The notes beneath the pieces are model-generated. The model saw nothing but the letters and a program-made list of their open reading frames with translations. It did no database searches and was not told the origin of the DNA. Source: an uncultured Clostridia bacterium (GTDB lineage Bacteria > Bacillota > Clostridia > Lachnospirales > CAG-274). From it: a DNA stretch of 64,000 bases. The position numbers were made by a program, and so were the translations under genes. Below, piece after piece: positions 10,046 through 18,986 of the stretch. The stretch is taken from NCBI GenBank assembly GCA_947628755.1, contig CANRBC010000011.1, positions 1-64,000 on the forward strand, in the 5' to 3' direction. The number at the start of each line of letters is the position of its first letter. Position 1 is the first letter of the stretch.

Positions 10046-10091
10046 ACTGTAAGGAAATGTGTAAGCTAATTATCGAAAACCTTTGATAAAT
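10039..10091 (+). repeat. Second, diverged copy of the leuB 3' end
   Basis: These 53 bases match leuB bases 8135-8187 at 47 positions by my manual alignment, with no gaps. Read in the leuB frame, the copy still gives [14 protein letters not shown] and a TGA stop, against VGCKEMGKLIIENL in the intact gene. The copy begins at the very end of the SLH gene and overlaps its TAG stop. Confidence 0.85.
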
Positions 10092-10096
10092 TATCG

Positions 10097-10158
10097 GGTG
10101 TACAATAGTACACCTGATTTTCAAACAGGAATTTCAGCGAAATTCCTGTTTGAAAATC
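10097..10158. other. Two consecutive perfect hairpins before ilvD
   Basis: GGTGTAC 10097-10103 pairs with GTACACC 10108-10114. Directly after it, a 20-base arm at 10116-10135 (GATTTTCAAACAGGAATTTC) pairs perfectly with 10139-10158 around a three-base loop. No T-run follows. The hairpins lie between the duplicated leuB tail and the ilvD ribosome binding site, so they could affect ilvD expression or be remnants of the insertion. Confidence 0.6.
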
Positions 10159-10205
10159 ATAAAATAATAATTTATATATATGAATATACAAGGAGGAAGG
10201 CAAAA

Positions 10206-11864
10206 ATGATAAGCGACAGAGTTAAAAAGGGTCCCGACAAGACGCCCCACCGTTCTCTTTTCAAGGCGATGGGCTATACAGACGAGGAGCTGGCAAGACC
10301 GCTTATAGGCGTGGTCAATGCTCAGAATGAGATAATACCGGGTCATGTTCATCTCGACAATATTGCAAAGGCTGTAAAGGCAGGCATACTTGCGGCAGGA
10401 GGCACACCGATAGAGGTTCCCGCAATAGGCGTATGCGACGGTATAGCTATGGGACACATTGGTATGCACTATTCTCTCCCTACAAGAGAGCTTATAGCAG
10501 ACAGTGTAGAGTGTCAGGCTATGGCACATGGCTTTGACGGCTTAGTGCTTATTCCCAACTGCGATAAGATAGTTCCCGGTATGCTTATGGCAGCCGCTAG
10601 ACTTAATATCCCCGCCATAGTATGCAGCGGCGGTCCTATGCTTGCAGGCACTATGGGCTGCGAAAAGCTGTCTCTTTCCAAGACCTTCGAGGCAGTCGGC
10701 GCTTATGAGGCAGGACTTATAAGCAGAGAAAAGCTCAAGGAATATGAGGACAAGTCATGTCCAAGCTGCGGCTCATGCTCCGGTATGTATACTGCAAATT
10801 CTATGAACTGTCTTTCAGAAGTAATAGGTATGGCTCTTCCGGGCAACGGCACTATTCCTGCCGTATACGGCGACAGAATAGGTCTTGCAAAGCACGCCGG
10901 TATGCAGATAATGAAGCTGGTGGAAAAAAATATAAAGCCGAGAGATATTATGAATGAAAAGGCTTTCAAAAACGCTCTTACAATGGATATGGCTCTTGGC
11001 TGCTCAACAAATTCAATGCTTCATCTTCCTGCAATAGCTCATGAAGCCGGCGTAGAAATCAACCTGGATATAGCAAATGATATAAGCTCAAAGACGCCTA
11101 ACCTCTGTCACCTTGCTCCTGCAGGTCCTAACTATATTGAGGAGCTGAACCTTGTAGGCGGTATTCCTGCGGTAATGGCGGAAATAAACAAGCTGGGTTT
11201 ACTGGAGCTTGACAATCCTACGGTCACATTAAAGACCGTAGGCGAAAATATAGAGGGTATAGAGGGCGCTGACGGCACTATTATAAGAAAGGCGGACAAC
11301 CCCTATTCTCATACAGGCGGTATCGCAGTATTAAGAGGCAATATTGCCAAGGACGGCTGCGTAGTCAAGAGAAGCGCAGTAGCTCCCGAAATGCTTAAGC
11401 ACAGCGGACCGGCAAGAGTGTTCACCTCTGAGGAGGACGCTATTGCGGCTATATTCGGCGGAAAGATAGTAAAGGGCGATGTTGTTGTCATAACATACGA
11501 AGGTCCAAAGGGCGGACCCGGTATGAGAGAAATGCTTTCACCTACATCTGCTCTTGCAGGCATGAAGCTGGATAAGGAGGTCGCTCTTATTACGGACGGT
11601 CGTTTCAGCGGCGCGTCAAGAGGCGCAAGTATAGGTCACGTATCTCCCGAAGCGGCAGCAGGCGGAAATATAGGTCTTGTGCGCGAAGGCGACATTATAG
11701 ATATAGATATAAACGGCGGCAATATAAATGTAAGGGTAAGCGACGAGGAGCTTGCCGAGAGAAGAAAGGCGTGGGTAATCCCCGAGCCTAAGATAAAGAC
11801 AGGCTATCTTTCAAGATATGCCAAGCTGGTAAGCTCTGCGGACAAGGGCGCTGTATTGAATTAA
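10206..11864 (+). CDS. ilvD: Dihydroxy-acid dehydratase
   Basis: The 552-residue Fe-S enzyme dehydrates 2,3-dihydroxyisovalerate and 2,3-dihydroxy-3-methylvalerate to the 2-oxo acids of valine and isoleucine. Cluster cysteines are visible in NCDKIVPG and in [18 protein letters not shown]. The start is ATG 10206 ([17 protein letters not shown]), with AAGGAGGAAGG just upstream; the frame is open further upstream, but that part is the repeat region. Length is normal for the family. Confidence 0.96.
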   Translation: MISDRVKKGPDKTPHRSLFKAMGYTDEELARPLIGVVNAQNEIIPGHVHLDNIAKAVKAGILAAGGTPIEVPAIGVCDGIAMGHIGMHYSLPTRELIADSVECQAMAHGFDGLVLIPNCDKIVPGMLMAAARLNIPAIVCSGGPMLAGTMGCEKLSLSKTFEAVGAYEAGLISREKLKEYEDKSCPSCGSCSGMYTANSMNCLSEVIGMALPGNGTIPAVYGDRIGLAKHAGMQIMKLVEKNIKPRDIMNEKAFKNALTMDMALGCSTNSMLHLPAIAHEAGVEINLDIANDISSKTPNLCHLAPAGPNYIEELNLVGGIPAVMAEINKLGLLELDNPTVTLKTVGENIEGIEGADGTIIRKADNPYSHTGGIAVLRGNIAKDGCVVKRSAVAPEMLKHSGPARVFTSEEDAIAAIFGGKIVKGDVVVITYEGPKGGPGMREMLSPTSALAGMKLDKEVALITDGRFSGASRGASIGHVSPEAAAGGNIGLVREGDIIDIDINGGNINVRVSDEELAERRKAWVIPEPKIKTGYLSRYAKLVSSADKGAVLN

Positions 11865-11876
11865 GGGGGAATGCCT

Positions 11877-12443
11877 GTGAAAAGGATTATAGCTGTTTTA
11901 TTGTCCTTCATTATGCTGCTGACTATTACGGCTGCGCCTGTATCAGCTATGCAGGAGGATGTAAAGGCAGCATATATAAACGAGCTTAAGTGGCTTAGCA
12001 AGGCAGGTCATACAGGCACCTATTCAGACGGTGTGAGGACCTGGAGTGAGCAATGCCAAAATCCTACGGAGGTAGAATACTGCGCCTATGATATAAATAA
12101 GGACGGCTATAAGGAGCTTTGCGTTAAGATAGGCTGCTGCGAGGCTGATTATATGTATAAGTTCTACGGCTGCGAATATGGCAAAATAGTTTATCTGGGC
12201 GAAGAGGACGCAGGTCATTCGGCTCTTTATGAATGTGATATAAACGGCATATTCATACATCAGGGACACATGGGTGAGGAAACGCTTACAAGAGTTTCCA
12301 AAAACGGACATAGTCTTGCTTCAACACAGATATTTTACTATGATTTGAATCCGTTGCTTATGAAGGGCATAGATGCGGATTATCATTATCCCAAAAGATA
12401 TATAGAAATGTATAGTGCCGACGACTATTCGGGCTTATATTAA
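11877..12443 (+). CDS. Small exported protein of unknown function
   Basis: The product has about 188 residues. GTG 11877 is the more likely start because AAGGGGG lies about seven bases upstream; an in-frame ATG at 11871 is too close to it. A clear signal peptide (IIAVLLSFIMLLTITAAPVSA) precedes a mature part with several cysteines and a YDINKDGYKEL segment. That segment resembles the calcium-binding loop of integrin-like/FG-GAP or EF-hand repeats. I recognise no enzyme family. It sits seven bases after ilvD and 17 before ilvB, so it is co-transcribed with biosynthetic genes although its product is exported. Confidence 0.65.
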   Translation: MKRIIAVLLSFIMLLTITAAPVSAMQEDVKAAYINELKWLSKAGHTGTYSDGVRTWSEQCQNPTEVEYCAYDINKDGYKELCVKIGCCEADYMYKFYGCEYGKIVYLGEEDAGHSALYECDINGIFIHQGHMGEETLTRVSKNGHSLASTQIFYYDLNPLLMKGIDADYHYPKRYIEMYSADDYSGLY

Positions 12444-12460
12444 ATTCAACGGAGGTAATT

Positions 12461-14143
12461 ATGTTATTAAACGGTTCTGAAATTTTGGTAGAGTGCCTTA
12501 AGGAGCAGGGTGTAGACACTATATTCGGCTATCCCGGCGGCGCTGTACTGAATATATACGACGCTTTATACAAGCATCAGCATGAAATAAAGCATTATCT
12601 TACGTCCCACGAGCAGGGCGCTGCCCATGCGGCAGACGGCTATGCAAGGGCTACGGGTAAGGTAGGCGTATGTCTTGCCACAAGCGGTCCCGGAGCGTGT
12701 AATCTCGTTACGGGTATAGCTACGGCGTATATGGACAGCGTACCGGTAGTTGCCATTACGGGCAATGTTGCCAACTCCTATCTGGGTAAGGACAGCTTTC
12801 AGGAGGTAGACATTACGGGCATAACTATGCCTATTACAAAGCATAACTTTCTTGTAAAGGACGTTACAAAGCTGGCGGATACTGTAAGAAAGGCATTCTG
12901 GATAGCCCGCAAGGGTCGTCCCGGTCCTGTGCTTATAGATATTACAAAGGACGTTACGGCGGCTATGTGCGAGTACACTCCGCAAAAGCCGATACCCGTT
13001 GAGAAGAGGGTACACACCATTACGGAGGAGGATTTGTCCGAGGCGGTTGAGCTTATACAGAATTCCGAAAAGCCTTTCCTCTACTGTGGCGGCGGCTGTA
13101 TAAACGCCGAGGCTACGGAGGAGATAATAAAGCTGGTGGAGGGTCAGGATATGCCTGTTTCCTGTTCAGCTATGGGACTTGGTACTGTTCCCTCCGACCA
13201 CCCGAACTATACGGGTATGATAGGTATGCACGGCACAAAGACATCTAACCTCCTTGCCAATGAGTGTGACCTTATTATAGCTATGGGCGCAAGATTCAGC
13301 GACAGAGTTGCAACTAATTTCAAGACATTTGCCCCCAATGCAAAGGTACTCCATATAGATATAGACCCTGCCGAGATAAGCAAAAACGTTCCTGCCTACT
13401 GCTCCGTAATAGGCGATGTAAACGAGGTATGCAAGCGCATAAACCAACGCCTTGAGAAAAAGGAGAGAAAGGAATGGCTTTCCGAGGTAGAAAAATATAA
13501 GGCTGAATATCCCCTTAAGTATGTACATGACGGCACGCTTAAGCCTCAGTATATTATGGAGAGGATAAACGCTATATGCAAGGGCGAGGAAATAATAGTT
13601 ACAGAGGTAGGTCAGCATCAGATGTGGGCTTGCCAGTTTATAGAGAACAAGTATCCCAGACACTTCCTGTCCTCCGGCGGTCTCGGCACTATGGGCTACG
13701 GCTTGGGCGCTGCCATAGGCGCCAAGGTAGGTCAGCCCGACAAGGTAGTGTTCAATATTGCGGGAGACGGCTGCTTCTATATGAATCATATAGAAATGGC
13801 AACTGCCGTTGCAAACGACGTGCCTATAATAGAGGTCGTTATAAACAATCATGTTCTGGGTATGGTAAGACAATGGCAGGATCTTTTCTATGACGCAAGA
13901 TATTCCCAGACCAATCTTGACAAGGCTACGGACTTTATAAAGCTGGGCGAAGCGTATAAGGCTGTTACATATAATGTAACAAAGCCGGAGGAGGTCGACG
14001 AGGCTATAAAGGGCGCTATAGCAAGCGGCAAGCCTGCCCTTATAGTATGCGAGATAGACCGTGACGAAAAGGTATTCCCAATGATACCTGCAGGCGAAAG
14101 CATTGACAGTATGATAACTCTTGACGAGTACGAGGGAAATTAA
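12461..14143 (+). CDS. ilvB: Acetolactate synthase, catalytic subunit
   Basis: The 560-residue ThDP-dependent enzyme condenses two pyruvates to acetolactate, or pyruvate plus 2-oxobutyrate to acetohydroxybutyrate. The N-terminal ThDP domain has GYPGGAVLNIYDAL and HEQGAAHAADGYARATG with the catalytic glutamate. The C-terminal ThDP motif runs from GDGCFYMN to NNHVLGMVRQW. CGGAGG precedes the ATG. It closes the cluster and is separated from its regulatory subunit ilvN by the whole cluster. Confidence 0.96.
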   Translation: MLLNGSEILVECLKEQGVDTIFGYPGGAVLNIYDALYKHQHEIKHYLTSHEQGAAHAADGYARATGKVGVCLATSGPGACNLVTGIATAYMDSVPVVAITGNVANSYLGKDSFQEVDITGITMPITKHNFLVKDVTKLADTVRKAFWIARKGRPGPVLIDITKDVTAAMCEYTPQKPIPVEKRVHTITEEDLSEAVELIQNSEKPFLYCGGGCINAEATEEIIKLVEGQDMPVSCSAMGLGTVPSDHPNYTGMIGMHGTKTSNLLANECDLIIAMGARFSDRVATNFKTFAPNAKVLHIDIDPAEISKNVPAYCSVIGDVNEVCKRINQRLEKKERKEWLSEVEKYKAEYPLKYVHDGTLKPQYIMERINAICKGEEIIVTEVGQHQMWACQFIENKYPRHFLSSGGLGTMGYGLGAAIGAKVGQPDKVVFNIAGDGCFYMNHIEMATAVANDVPIIEVVINNHVLGMVRQWQDLFYDARYSQTNLDKATDFIKLGEAYKAVTYNVTKPEEVDEAIKGAIASGKPALIVCEIDRDEKVFPMIPAGESIDSMITLDEYEGN

Positions 14144-14151
14144 TTATTCAG

Positions 14152-14188
14152 GGTCTCCGAGAACAGCTGCTCTCGGAGACCTTTTATT
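14152..14188 (+). terminator. Terminator of the BCAA cluster
   Basis: GGTCTCCGAGA 14152-14162 pairs perfectly with TCTCGGAGACC 14171-14181, followed by TTTTATTT. It lies nine bases after ilvB. Confidence 0.9.
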
Positions 14189-14219
14189 TATGCCGATATA
14201 TAAACCAAGCTTACTCCTC

Positions 14220-14248
14220 TTGTATATTCCCTTAAAATGGTTTATACT
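14220..14248 (+). promoter_or_regulatory. Promoter of the flavinylation / purine gene run
   Basis: TTGTAT 14220-14225 and TATACT 14243-14248 are separated by 17 bases, 18 bases before the first ATG of a run of closely packed genes. Confidence 0.6.
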
Positions 14249-14265
14249 TATAGTGAGGTGATATT

Positions 14266-14466
14266 ATGGCTAAGAAGGAATACGACAGAGCAAAAATGAA
14301 GCCTGCCATAATGAGCAGTATTTGTACGGGCGAGCAGGTAGCAGGCTTTAAGGATATTGAAAAGGGTACGTTTACAGATGTAATGGCTATAAAAAGCGAA
14401 AAGGACTTAAAGAAATTCATTAAAATGTACGGTATAGACGAAAACGAAATAGTGAAAATGTGGTAG
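14266..14466 (+). CDS. Small conserved clostridial protein
   Basis: The predicted cytosolic protein has 66 residues, with GTGAGGTGATATT before the ATG. It contains SSICTGEQVAGFKD and ends with an acidic/basic helix; there is no signal peptide or membrane segment. I recall similar short uncharacterised proteins in Lachnospiraceae-type genomes, sometimes with unreliable enzyme names, so I assign no function. It is four bases from the next gene and probably co-translated with it. Confidence 0.7.
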   Translation: MAKKEYDRAKMKPAIMSSICTGEQVAGFKDIEKGTFTDVMAIKSEKDLKKFIKMYGIDENEIVKMW

Positions 14467-14470
14467 AGCT

Positions 14471-14833
14471 ATGAATAATTCATTTTTCAAGGTCAGAGAT
14501 ATTATAATTATAGCTGCGATACTGGCTGCGGCGTTTATACTATACATAGGCATAGAATACACAAGCAGACAGGGGTACACCGCAGAAATACTTTTAAATA
14601 ACGAGGTCATAAAAACCCTTGACTTAAGGGAGGATACACTGTATTCCCCCGAGGAGCTGCCGCATGTGGTATTTGAGGTAAAGGAAGGCAGCGTAAGGTT
14701 TATGGAATCCGACTGTCCCGATAAGATTTGTGTGAACACAGGCTATATAAATAAAAGAGGTCAGACGGCGGTGTGCCTTCCCAACAGACTTGTGCTGAGA
14801 ATAAGGGGAAACGATGTGGATACTGTGCTGTGA
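14471..14833 (+). CDS. NusG-II domain membrane-anchored protein
   Basis: The product is 120 residues long. One N-terminal transmembrane segment (residues 10-27) is followed by an extracytoplasmic beta domain ending in SDCPDKICVNTGYI and VCLPNRLVL. Those motifs are typical of the NusG-II (NusG domain 2-like) family and include paired cysteines. Such proteins commonly sit with Gx transporters and ApbE, as here, and are linked to extracytoplasmic flavin-based redox systems. The exact biochemical role is not established. Confidence 0.85.
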   Translation: MNNSFFKVRDIIIIAAILAAAFILYIGIEYTSRQGYTAEILLNNEVIKTLDLREDTLYSPEELPHVVFEVKEGSVRFMESDCPDKICVNTGYINKRGQTAVCLPNRLVLRIRGNDVDTVL

Positions 14834-14841
14834 GGTGTGTT

Positions 14842-15351
14842 ATGAGCAAAACTAAATATATAACCTATATGGCAATGCTTCTTACTCTTACAATAGTGCT
14901 TTCCATATTCGAGTCAATGCTCCCCTCCTTTACGGCAATACCCGGCGTAAAGCTGGGACTTGCCAATATAGTCGTTATGTTTACGGTATTTTTTATAGGA
15001 AGGAAGCAGGCTGTGGCTCTCAATGTGGCAAAGGGCGTTTTTGCTGCCATAACGAGAGGAGCTGTGGCGGGAGTGCTGAGCCTTTGCGGAGGCTTGCTTT
15101 CCATACTTGTTATAATACTTCTTCTGAGTATATTCAAGGACAGAATTTCATATATGCTTTTGAGTATAGCAGGGGCTATATCCCACAATATAGGTCAGAT
15201 AATAGCGGTATCCTTTATGCTGAATGTCTATGCCTATATGTATTTGCCTGTGCTTATAGTATCGGGAGTGGTAATGGGCAGCGTTACAGGCGTGCTTTTA
15301 AAGACGCTTATGCCTGTGCTTGCCTATCCTCTTAAGGAGGTGGGAAAATGA
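14842..15351 (+). CDS. Gx transporter family membrane protein
   Basis: The 169-residue hydrophobic protein has about five predicted helices. It matches the family named heptaprenyl diphosphate synthase component I, or Gx transporter (PGVKLGLANIVVMFTVFFIGRKQA is the landmark region). The start is ATG 14842, with GTGAGGTG just upstream overlapping the previous stop; a longer frame open upstream overlaps the NusG-II gene and is unlikely. The apbE start overlaps its stop by four bases, which indicates translational coupling. It is probably a small-molecule transporter serving the ApbE flavinylation pathway. Confidence 0.85.
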   Translation: MSKTKYITYMAMLLTLTIVLSIFESMLPSFTAIPGVKLGLANIVVMFTVFFIGRKQAVALNVAKGVFAAITRGAVAGVLSLCGGLLSILVIILLLSIFKDRISYMLLSIAGAISHNIGQIIAVSFMLNVYAYMYLPVLIVSGVVMGSVTGVLLKTLMPVLAYPLKEVGK

Positions 15352-16346
15352 AAAGAATAATGCTCATTATTTTTATTATTCTCCTTACGGGCTGCGGCAA
15401 AGCGGAATACAATACCCAATATCTTGATGTATTCGATACCTATACCACATTTCAGGCATACTGCTCTTCACAACAGGAGTTTGACGAAATATCCCAAGGA
15501 CTTCACAGCGAAATGACAAGGCTGAATAAACTTTTTGACATATATAACGATTATGAGGGAATTTCAAATTTAAAAGCAATAAATGACAATGCAGGCAAAA
15601 AGCCCGTAAGTGTGGATAAGGATTTGTATGAGCTTATAAAGGCAGGCGTAAATGCTTATGATGAGACAGACGGCTATATAAATATAGCTATGGGCTCTGT
15701 GCTGAAGGTATGGCATAATTACAGAGAGGAGGCTCTTGCCTCTCCCGAAAAGGCTGCTGTCCCCTCCTACGATGAGCTTTCGGAGGCGGCAAGGCATACG
15801 GATATAGGCAGTATAATACTGGACGATGATACAATGAGCGTATATATAAGCGATAAATATACATCCATAGACCCGGGAGCGATAGCAAAGGGATATGCTG
15901 CCGACAGGGCAAGGGAATATCTTGAAAATAAAGGCGTGACAGCTGCTCTTCTTAATCTGGGCGGCAATGTTATATGTCTTAACGACGATAGCAAGCCTCT
16001 GTGGAAAATAGGCGTGCAGAAGCCGGAGGAAGGCAGTTCGGAATATGTGTATAAGCTGGATTTAAATAATAAGTCCGCCGTTTCAAGCGGCAATTATCAG
16101 AGATATTATATGTATAATGGCAAGGTCTATCACCATATTATAGACAAAAATACGCTTATGCCTGCTGACAACAACAAGTCCGTTACCATAGTAAGCAATT
16201 CCTCCCTTGAGGGAGATATATATTCTACCTATCTGTTTATACTTCCATACTCCGAGGGCAGTAAAATTGCCGAGGAAAAGGGATTTGAGGCAGTATGGGT
16301 GGATAATGAGGACAAGGTAACTGCAAATGTTGCTCAAGGAAAGTAG
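15348..16346 (+). CDS. apbE: FAD:protein FMN transferase (lipoprotein)
   Basis: The protein has 332 residues. A lipoprotein signal (LLTGCG, lipid-modified cysteine near residue 16) anchors it outside the membrane. The body has ApbE landmarks: the NLGGNV motif, the DPGAIAKGYAAD segment, and HHIIDKNTLMPA for Mg2+ and FAD. It covalently attaches FMN to Ser/Thr residues of target proteins. No FMN-binding target domain is encoded in this window, so the substrate (an Rnf subunit or an extracellular redox protein) must lie elsewhere. Confidence 0.92.
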   Translation: MKRIMLIIFIILLTGCGKAEYNTQYLDVFDTYTTFQAYCSSQQEFDEISQGLHSEMTRLNKLFDIYNDYEGISNLKAINDNAGKKPVSVDKDLYELIKAGVNAYDETDGYINIAMGSVLKVWHNYREEALASPEKAAVPSYDELSEAARHTDIGSIILDDDTMSVYISDKYTSIDPGAIAKGYAADRAREYLENKGVTAALLNLGGNVICLNDDSKPLWKIGVQKPEEGSSEYVYKLDLNNKSAVSSGNYQRYYMYNGKVYHHIIDKNTLMPADNNKSVTIVSNSSLEGDIYSTYLFILPYSEGSKIAEEKGFEAVWVDNEDKVTANVAQGK

Positions 16347-16379
16347 CATTTCGACACATACAGACAAAGGAGGGATATT

Positions 16380-17195
16380 ATGTACGACAATATAATAAAC
16401 GCCATACGCTCAAAAACTGACTTTATACCAAAGGTTGCAATAGTGCTTGGCTCGGGTCTGGGGGCTCTTGCAAATGAGATAAAGGCTGCGGCTTCTGTGG
16501 ATTACAGTGAAATACCCGATTTTCCCATATCTACCGTAGAGGGACACAGGGGCAGATTCGTTTTCGGCAATATAGGAAGAACTCCCGTAGTCATAATGCA
16601 GGGCAGAGTACACTACTATGAGGGCTACGATATGGATAAGGTAGTGCTGCCCATAAGGATAATGCGGCTTCTGGGCGCAGAAATCCTTATGCTTACAAAT
16701 GCCGCAGGCGGTATTAAATTTGAGCTTTCTCCGGGAGATTTTATGGCTATAAAGGATCATATTTCCCTTTTTGTACCATCTCCCTTAAGAGGGAAAAATA
16801 TAGACGAGCTTGGTCCGCGCTTTCCCGATATGACAAATATATATGACAGACAGCTTACGGAAATAATTAAAAAGAGCGCGGGGGACAACGGCGTGTTTAT
16901 AAGAGAGGGCGTATATGCTCAGCTCAGCGGTCCTAATTTTGAAACGCCTGCCGAAATAAGGCTTCTGGAAAAGCTGGGAGTCGACGCCGTAGGTATGAGT
17001 ACCGTCTGCGAGGCTATGACGGCAAGGCACTGTGGCATGAGGGTATGCGGCATATCCTTTATATCCAACCTTGCGGCAGGGCTTACGGACAAGCCTCTGA
17101 GCCATGAGGAGGTACAGGAAACGGCGGATAAGGCTGCTCCCTTGTTCAAGAAAATAATATTGTCTTCTGTTGAGAGCTTCGGGGGAATTTTATGA
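16380..17195 (+). CDS. punA: Purine-nucleoside phosphorylase (trimeric type)
   Basis: The 271-residue protein phosphorolyses inosine and guanosine to free base and ribose 1-phosphate. It shows GSGLGAL near residue 24, HYYEGYD, LTNAAGGI and the VGMSTVCE substrate segment, all typical of the trimeric PNP class. ACAAAGGAGGG precedes the ATG. The next gene overlaps its stop by four bases, tying it to a purine-nucleoside deaminase. Confidence 0.93.
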   Translation: MYDNIINAIRSKTDFIPKVAIVLGSGLGALANEIKAAASVDYSEIPDFPISTVEGHRGRFVFGNIGRTPVVIMQGRVHYYEGYDMDKVVLPIRIMRLLGAEILMLTNAAGGIKFELSPGDFMAIKDHISLFVPSPLRGKNIDELGPRFPDMTNIYDRQLTEIIKKSAGDNGVFIREGVYAQLSGPNFETPAEIRLLEKLGVDAVGMSTVCEAMTARHCGMRVCGISFISNLAAGLTDKPLSHEEVQETADKAAPLFKKIILSSVESFGGIL

Positions 17196-18469
17196 TAAGG
17201 TTTTATAACTGCAGAATACTTACGGAAAACTACGAAATAGCCGAAAACAGCGAGCTGTGGGTAAAGGATAATAAAATTGAATATATAGGCAAGCATAAGG
17301 AGGGCGTGTTTGAGCGTGAAATAGACTGCAAGGGCAATATACTTATGCCCGGCTTTAAAAACGCTCATACCCATTCGCCTATGACCTTTCTGCGCTCCTA
17401 TGCTGACGACCTGCCTCTTGACAGATGGCTTAATGAAATGGTATTTCCTATGGAGGCAAGGCTTACGGAGGAGGACGCCTATTATCTGACAAAGCTGGCT
17501 GTTGCGGAATATATATGCAGCGGCATTACATCTGCCTTCGATATGTATCTTTTTCCTCATGCCACAGCCGAGGCGGTAAGGGACACCGGATTCAGAATGA
17601 CGCTTTGCGGCGCTGTGAATAACTTTACAAGCAGTCCCAAGGAGCTTGAGGAAAGCTATATCAAATACAATAATTATTGCGAAAACGTATCGTTTCAGCT
17701 TGGCTTCCATGCCGAATATACAACGGACAGGAGCATACTGGAGGACATTGGCGCTATTGCCAAAAGGTATAGAGCCCCTGTTTCCGCCCATTGCTCTGAA
17801 ACCAAAAAAGAGGTGGAGGAGTGTATACAAAGGCATGGCAAAAGTCCCGTTGAGCTTTTTAACGATTTGGGACTTATTGACTATGGAGGAAGTCTTTTCC
17901 ATTGTGTGCATTTAAGCGATAAGGATATTGAAATATTAAAGGAAAAAGACATAACGGCAGTTACAAACCCTGCCTCTAACTGCAAGCTGGCAAGCGGTAT
18001 AGCGCCCCTTTCTGTTCTTGATGAAAGAGGCGTAAGGCTGGCAATAGGCACAGACGGTCCTGCAAGCAACAACGCTCTTTCCATGTTCAGAGAAATGTAT
18101 CTGGCAACGGCTCTGCAAAAAATACGGCAAAATGACGCCTCTGCCCTTGTGCCGGAAAGAGTGATAGAAATGGCGTGCAAAAACGGAGCATACGCCATGG
18201 GTACTGATAACGACTGTCTTAAGGAGGGCAGGCTTGCCGATATTACGGTAATAGATATGCACAGACCCAATATGCAGCCGGAAAACAATATACTTAAAAA
18301 TATAGTATACAGCGGCGGCAACGAAAATATAGCGCTGACTATGGTAAACGGCAGTATACTCTATGAAAAGGGCGAATTTTATATAGGCGAGGATATTGAA
18401 AGGCTGTATGAAAAATGCAGAAGTATAACGGAAAGGATAAAAAAGGCGTCTGTCGGCACATTGTTCTGA
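17192..18469 (+). CDS. mtaD: Amidohydrolase, MTA/SAH deaminase type
   Basis: The 425-residue TIM-barrel metal-dependent deaminase starts at an ATG overlapping the PNP stop (ATGA). It has the metal ligands HTHSP near residue 63, a FHAEYT histidine, the SAHCSE motif and GTDGPASNN. These match 5-methylthioadenosine/S-adenosylhomocysteine deaminases. It would convert MTA, SAH or adenosine to inosine-type products that PNP can cleave, so the pair forms a salvage route. Exact substrate choice cannot be read from sequence alone. Confidence 0.87.
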   Translation: MIRFYNCRILTENYEIAENSELWVKDNKIEYIGKHKEGVFEREIDCKGNILMPGFKNAHTHSPMTFLRSYADDLPLDRWLNEMVFPMEARLTEEDAYYLTKLAVAEYICSGITSAFDMYLFPHATAEAVRDTGFRMTLCGAVNNFTSSPKELEESYIKYNNYCENVSFQLGFHAEYTTDRSILEDIGAIAKRYRAPVSAHCSETKKEVEECIQRHGKSPVELFNDLGLIDYGGSLFHCVHLSDKDIEILKEKDITAVTNPASNCKLASGIAPLSVLDERGVRLAIGTDGPASNNALSMFREMYLATALQKIRQNDASALVPERVIEMACKNGAYAMGTDNDCLKEGRLADITVIDMHRPNMQPENNILKNIVYSGGNENIALTMVNGSILYEKGEFYIGEDIERLYEKCRSITERIKKASVGTLF

Positions 18470-18490
18470 CAGCTGCCATGGATATAAGCT

Positions 18491-18985
18491 ATGTCTAAAA
18501 GGGATAAGGATATAAAGACAAACGCAATGCGCATACTGGACAGAAGTAAAACGGAGTATAGCGTAGTCACATACGAATGCGACGAATTTACAGACGGAGT
18601 ATCCATAGCCAGAAAGCTGGGAGAGCCGGAGCAGCTTATGTACAAGACCCTTGTAACGGAGGGAAAAAGCGGCGAATATTTTGTTTTTGTGATACCGGTA
18701 GCCGAGGAGCTTGACCTTAAAAGGGCGGCTAAAAGCGTAGGCGAAAAGTCCGTTGAGATGATACACGTAAAGGACATAAACAGGGTAACGGGCTATATAA
18801 GAGGGGGCTGCTCGCCCTTGGGTATGAAAAAGAGCTTTGTTACCGTTGTTGACAGCAGCGCGGAAAAACTGGATAAAATGATAATAAGCGGAGGGCGCAT
18901 AGGCTCTCAGATAATACTGAAGCCCAAGGACCTTATAAAGGTAACGGGAGCGAAATTTGATGTAATAATACATGGGGAGAATTGA
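18491..18985 (+). CDS. ybaK: Cys-tRNA(Pro)/Cys-tRNA deacylase YbaK family
   Basis: The 164-residue cytosolic editing protein hydrolyses mischarged Cys-tRNA(Pro). The YbaK/ProX fold is seen from residue 5 on; YKTLV and the RGGCSPLGMKK segment are family landmarks. The ribosome binding site is weak, and an upstream ATG at 18479 opens only a five-codon frame. The next gene begins one base after its stop. Confidence 0.9.
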   Translation: MSKRDKDIKTNAMRILDRSKTEYSVVTYECDEFTDGVSIARKLGEPEQLMYKTLVTEGKSGEYFVFVIPVAEELDLKRAAKSVGEKSVEMIHVKDINRVTGYIRGGCSPLGMKKSFVTVVDSSAEKLDKMIISGGRIGSQIILKPKDLIKVTGAKFDVIIHGEN

Positions 18986-18986
18986 T

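Noticed and set aside
13166..13873. Minus-strand open frame of 235 codons
   Set aside because: It lies wholly inside ilvB on the opposite strand and its translation is rich in Tyr, His, Cys and Ala without any domain. It is a by-product of the coding strand's codon use.
17936..18973. Minus-strand open frame of 345 codons, and a similar one at 16919-17911
   Set aside because: Both are opposite well-identified genes (punA, mtaD, ybaK), show no binding site or family motif, and have the same Tyr/Arg-rich shadow composition.
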